A program made the translations under genes and the position numbers. The notes under the pieces are model-generated. The model did no database searches. It saw only the letters and a list, made by a program, of their open reading frames with translations, and had not been told where the DNA came from. Positions 60,950 to 64,000 of a DNA stretch of 64,000 nucleotides are shown piece after piece (position 1 is the stretch's first letter; the number at the start of each line of letters is the position of its first letter). Source of the DNA: Flavivirga amylovorans (GTDB lineage Bacteria > Bacteroidota > Bacteroidia > Flavobacteriales > Flavobacteriaceae). The DNA lies in assembly GCF_030540875.1 (NCBI RefSeq), contig NZ_JAUOEM010000002.1, positions 588,926 through 652,925 of the forward strand. Direction: 5' to 3'.

Positions 60950-60979
60950 AAAAGCCTTCCTTAATCGGAAGGCTTTTTT
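60950..60979 (+). terminator. ilv attenuator terminator
   Basis: AAAGCCTTCC (60951-60960) pairs perfectly with GGAAGGCTTT (60967-60976) around the 6-base loop TTAATC, and a T run follows. An alternative pairing of AGGGAA (60926-60931) with TTCCTT (60957-60962) would exclude the terminator and could serve as antiterminator. Confidence 0.85.
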
Positions 60980-61224
60980 ATTGCATATTTTTTAAATTTT
61001 GAACATCATAAAAATAACAGTTTAAAACATTGTTGTACAGTTGTTTATGTCTTTTTAGGTGGTTGTGGATTTAACCAGAAAAACCAAAGAATAATGTAAA
61101 CAAATACCTAAATAAATTAATTTCGAATATTATTTTAGACGGTTATAGGATTTTTAAAAGAATTCTTAAATCATTAAAAGATTAAATCAAAAAAAGGAAA
61201 AGTATAAAATTATCTGTAATAAAG
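60980..61224. other. Untranslated region between the attenuator and ilvD
   Basis: About 245 bases with no gene. It is AT-rich, and no second hairpin or clear promoter is seen. Confidence 0.4.
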
Positions 61225-62904
61225 ATGAAGGAACTTAATAAATACAGTAAAACAGTAACTCAGGATTCAACACAACCAGCGGCACAAGCCATGTTATATG
61301 CCATTGGTTTTTCTGAGGAAGACTTTTTTAAACCTCTTGTAGGGATTGCCAGTACAGGTTATGAAGGGAATCCTTGTAACATGCATTTAAATGATCTAGC
61401 AAAATTAGCTAAAGAAGGTACGAAGAATGAAGATCTGGTCGGATTAATTTTTAATACAATAGGTGTGAGTGATGGTATTTCGATGGGAACACCGGGAATG
61501 CGTTATTCATTACCTTCAAGAGATGTTATTGCAGATTCTATGGAAACTGTTGTACAAGCTATGAGTTACGATGGTTTAATTACTGTTGTAGGTTGCGATA
61601 AAAATATGCCGGGCGCATTAATTGCAATGCTACGTTTAAACAGACCTTCTGTTTTAATTTTTGGAGGAACAACAGACTCTGGCTGTCATGAAGGAAAAAA
61701 ATTAGATATCGTTTCTGCTTTTGAAGCATGGGGAAGCAAAGTTGCGGGAACAATGGAAGAAAGTGAATTTAAGAGCATTGTAAAAAAATCTATTCCTGGT
61801 GCAGGTGCTTGTGGTGGTATGTATACTGCAAACACAATGGCATCGGCTATAGAGGCTTTAGGAATGTCATTACCATATAATGGCTCTAACCCAGCTGGTA
61901 GTGATGAGAAAAAAGCAGAATCTATAAAGGCAGGAGAAGCTATGCGTTTGTTGCTTGAAAGAGATATTAAACCTTCTGATATTGTGACGCGTAAATCTTT
62001 AGAGAATGCCATTCGTTTGGTAACTATTTTAGGAGGATCTACCAATGCAGTATTACATTTCTTGGCTATAGCCAGAGCAGCGCAAATAGATTTTACTCTT
62101 AAAGATTTTCAAGATATAAGCGATACAACACCATTTTTAGCAGATTTAAAACCTAGTGGAAAATACTTAATGGAAGATTTGCATGCTGTAGGAGGTATTC
62201 CAGCGGTGTTAAAATATTTGTTGAAAGAAGGATTATTACATGGCGATTGTTTAACTGTAACAGGAAAAACATTAGCCGAAAACTTATTAGATGTTAATGA
62301 CCTTTCCGAAGGACAGGATATTATAAAACCTTTAGAAAACCCTATTAAAGCAACAGGACATTTACGTATGCTATATGGAAATTTAGCAGAAGATGGAAGT
62401 GTGGCTAAAATTACAGGAAAAGAAGGTTTGAGTTTTGTTGGTAAAGCGAAAGTGTTTAATAGTGAATACGACGCGAATGATGGTATTCGTGATGGATTGG
62501 TAGAAAAAGGGGATGTCGTTGTTATTCGTTATGAAGGACCAAAAGGAGGACCAGGCATGCCAGAAATGCTAAAACCGACTGCTGCTATAATGGGGGCAGG
62601 ACTAGGTAAGGATGTTGCTTTAATTACAGATGGTCGTTTCTCTGGTGGAACACATGGTTTTGTTGTGGGGCATATAACACCTGAAGCTCAAGAAGGAGGC
62701 ACTATTGCATTTGTAAAAGATGGCGATATGATTACCATTGATGCCGAAACAAATAGTATTTCTTTAGAAGTTTCAGAAGAAGAATTACAGGAAAGAAGAC
62801 AAAATTGGACAGCACCGAAATTAAAATTTGATAGAGGTGTTCTTTATAAATATGCAAGGTCGGTATCATCAGCATCAAAAGGATGTGTTACTGATGAATT
62901 CTAA
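61225..62904 (+). CDS. ilvD: Dihydroxy-acid dehydratase
   Basis: A 559-residue Fe-S dehydratase that converts 2,3-dihydroxy-3-methylbutanoate (and the isoleucine analogue) to the 2-keto acid in branched-chain amino acid synthesis. Cluster cysteines lie at about Cys51 ([11 protein letters not shown]), Cys124 ([10 protein letters not shown]) and Cys197 ([14 protein letters not shown]). The C-terminal [15 protein letters not shown] and [16 protein letters not shown] are the family signatures. It follows the ilv attenuator and precedes ilvB by 43 bases, in which a palindrome of the TGCGAAGGC family sits. Confidence 0.97.
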   Translation: MKELNKYSKTVTQDSTQPAAQAMLYAIGFSEEDFFKPLVGIASTGYEGNPCNMHLNDLAKLAKEGTKNEDLVGLIFNTIGVSDGISMGTPGMRYSLPSRDVIADSMETVVQAMSYDGLITVVGCDKNMPGALIAMLRLNRPSVLIFGGTTDSGCHEGKKLDIVSAFEAWGSKVAGTMEESEFKSIVKKSIPGAGACGGMYTANTMASAIEALGMSLPYNGSNPAGSDEKKAESIKAGEAMRLLLERDIKPSDIVTRKSLENAIRLVTILGGSTNAVLHFLAIARAAQIDFTLKDFQDISDTTPFLADLKPSGKYLMEDLHAVGGIPAVLKYLLKEGLLHGDCLTVTGKTLAENLLDVNDLSEGQDIIKPLENPIKATGHLRMLYGNLAEDGSVAKITGKEGLSFVGKAKVFNSEYDANDGIRDGLVEKGDVVVIRYEGPKGGPGMPEMLKPTAAIMGAGLGKDVALITDGRFSGGTHGFVVGHITPEAQEGGTIAFVKDGDMITIDAETNSISLEVSEEELQERRQNWTAPKLKFDRGVLYKYARSVSSASKGCVTDEF

Positions 62905-62918
62905 ATAGATATTTTTTC

Positions 62919-62938
62919 ATTTCTGCGAAGGCGGAAAT
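62919..62938. repeat. Short palindrome inside the ilv operon, TGCGAAGGC family
   Basis: ATTTCTGC-GAAG-GCGGAAAT forms an 8-base-pair hairpin with one T-G pair, and the same GAAG loop as the palindrome at 36400-36419. Both are followed by CTCA and a T/A-rich tail. It lies 9 bases before the ilvB start codon. Confidence 0.6.
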
Positions 62939-62947
62939 CTCAATTTA

Positions 62948-64000
62948 ATGAGTATGGATACAGAAACAGCAAATAAAACACGGGAAGTGCTAAGTAAAAC
63001 AGAACGAATTACAGGTAGTGAAGCTATTATTAAATGCTTGATAGCAGAAGATGTAGATATTCTTTATGGATATCCAGGAGGTGCTATTATGCCAGTTTAT
63101 GATGAGTTATATAAATTCAGAAATGAAATTCATCATGTATTAACGCGTCATGAACAAGGTGCAGCACATGCGGCTCAGGGATTTGCAAGAATTTCTGGTA
63201 GAGTTGGTGTTGCCATGGCAACATCTGGACCGGGAGCTACTAATTTAATTACAGGAATAGCTGATGCTCAAATCGATTCTACACCATTAGTATGTATTAC
63301 AGGGCAAGTACCATCTCATTTATTGGGTACCGATGCGTTTCAAGAAACAGATATTATTGGTATTTCTACACCCGTTACTAAATGGAACCACCAAGTTACA
63401 AAAGCATCAGAAATTCCAGAAGTTTTAGCCAAAGCATTTTATATAGCTAAAAGCGGTCGTCCTGGACCTGTGTTGATTGATATTACAAAAGATGCTCAGT
63501 TTGGAGAACTTGATTTTAAATACGAAAAATGTACAGGTGTAAGAAGTTATATTCCAACACCAAAAACCAATTTAGAATCGGTGAAGGCTGCTGCCGAATT
63601 AATTAATGCCGCAAAAAAACCAATGATTGTTTGGGGACAAGGTGTTATTTTAGGAGAAGCAGAAACAGAATTAAAAGCAGTTATTGAAAAAGCTGGTATT
63701 CCTGCTGCTTGGACTATTATGGGGGCTTCGGCAATACCAACATCGCATCCCTTAAACATTGGTATGGTTGGAATGCATGGTAACTACGCACCAAATAAAT
63801 TAACCAACGAATGTGATGTGCTTATCGCAATCGGAATGCGTTTTGATGATCGTGTTACGGGCAGTTTAGATACTTATGCTAAACAGGCCAAGGTGATTCA
63901 TTTTGAGATTGATCCAGCTGAAGTTAATAAAAATGTATATGCAGATGTAGCGGTATTGGGTAACTCTAAAGATAGTTTAACAGAATTATTACCATTGTTA
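62948..64000 (+). CDS. ilvB: Acetolactate synthase large subunit, cut by window end
   Basis: The first 351 codons of the large subunit; the gene runs past the right edge. It condenses pyruvate with pyruvate or 2-oxobutyrate. The ThDP-activating glutamate is in VLTRHEQGAAHAAQGFAR, preceded by YGYPGGAIMPVYDEL. The TSGPGATNLITGIADA and ITGQVPSHLLGTDAFQE blocks, then the central domain (KKPMIVWGQGVILGEAETEL), are characteristic. The ThDP-binding C-terminal domain is beyond the window. An ATG at 62948 is chosen; a second in-frame ATG follows two codons later. Confidence 0.97.
   Translation, partial: MSMDTETANKTREVLSKTERITGSEAIIKCLIAEDVDILYGYPGGAIMPVYDELYKFRNEIHHVLTRHEQGAAHAAQGFARISGRVGVAMATSGPGATNLITGIADAQIDSTPLVCITGQVPSHLLGTDAFQETDIIGISTPVTKWNHQVTKASEIPEVLAKAFYIAKSGRPGPVLIDITKDAQFGELDFKYEKCTGVRSYIPTPKTNLESVKAAAELINAAKKPMIVWGQGVILGEAETELKAVIEKAGIPAAWTIMGASAIPTSHPLNIGMVGMHGNYAPNKLTNECDVLIAIGMRFDDRVTGSLDTYAKQAKVIHFEIDPAEVNKNVYADVAVLGNSKDSLTELLPLL

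Overview
The window looks like a chromosomal segment of a marine-type member of the Flavobacteriaceae (Bacteroidetes). The DNA is AT-rich. Promoters have the Bacteroidetes TTTG / TAnnTTTG layout. There are a type IX secretion C-terminal sorting domain, a GLPGLI protein, DUF4249/DUF4271/DUF4296 proteins, TonB-dependent receptors with carboxypeptidase-like N-terminal domains, and a DnaQ-DnaE fusion polymerase. Most of the window is ordinary core genome; accessory content is concentrated around 20-23 kb, 40-50 kb and 56-59 kb.

Region by region. 1-11.6 kb: partial outer-membrane protein, Lrp-type regulator, saccharopine dehydrogenase, DUF423 protein, ATP-type PEP carboxykinase (pckA), hemD with a DUF4271 membrane protein, a GT2 glycosyltransferase-dihydroorotase-DUF4296 lipoprotein operon, an epimerase and tyrS. 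11.7-17.9 kb: LuxE-like acyl-protein synthetase, a very small T9SS-sorted protein, a PhoB/PhoR-type two-component pair, a MurG-like glycosyltransferase, and a trmB-LysE-ATL operon. 18-20.1 kb: Fe-S biogenesis genes (Mrp/ApbC, NifU C-terminal protein) and a 2Fe-2S ferredoxin. 20.1-23.2 kb: repeat-rich accessory patch with a DUF1853 nuclease-fold protein, an unknown protein, a metallophosphoesterase, a broken lipoprotein gene and a MITE-like element. 23.2-32 kb: a 1163-residue probable PPi-type PEP carboxykinase, glutaryl-CoA dehydrogenase, trmN6, a DUF2383 protein, rimM/rpsP and a lactonase. 32-40 kb: dnaE, an ArsR/AHSA1 operon with paired operators, trxA, a ClpP, a DUF58 protein and tRNA-Asp. 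40-50.4 kb: YegP-like protein, a FecR remnant and a surface/uptake cluster (STN-TonB receptor, two tandem DUF4249 lipoproteins, an MG2/plug-like protein). 50.4-59.2 kb: deoxynucleoside kinase, a GLPGLI/outer-membrane-barrel pair, tRNA-Tyr and a WGR-LRR protein. 59.3-64 kb: metK with a SAM-II-like riboswitch, then an ilv operon (leader peptide, ilvD, partial ilvB).

Genes that work together: saccharopine dehydrogenase and glutaryl-CoA dehydrogenase both fit lysine catabolism, with the Lrp protein as a possible local regulator. pckA and the putative PPi-PEPCK would both interconvert oxaloacetate and PEP using different phosphoryl donors. The ilv operon appears to be controlled by ribosome-mediated attenuation through a 20-codon Ile/Val-rich leader peptide. 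metK appears to be controlled by SAM itself. The ArsR/AHSA1 operon appears to be autoregulated through two palindromes that overlap both promoter boxes.

The strongest candidates for something undescribed are the paired-operator ArsR/AHSA1 switch, the ilv attenuator, the SAM-II aptamer with an inserted hairpin, the putative PPi-PEPCK, the DUF4249-duplicated uptake cluster, the WGR-LRR protein and several families of dispersed inverted repeats. All calls were made by reading sequence only; no database search was run.
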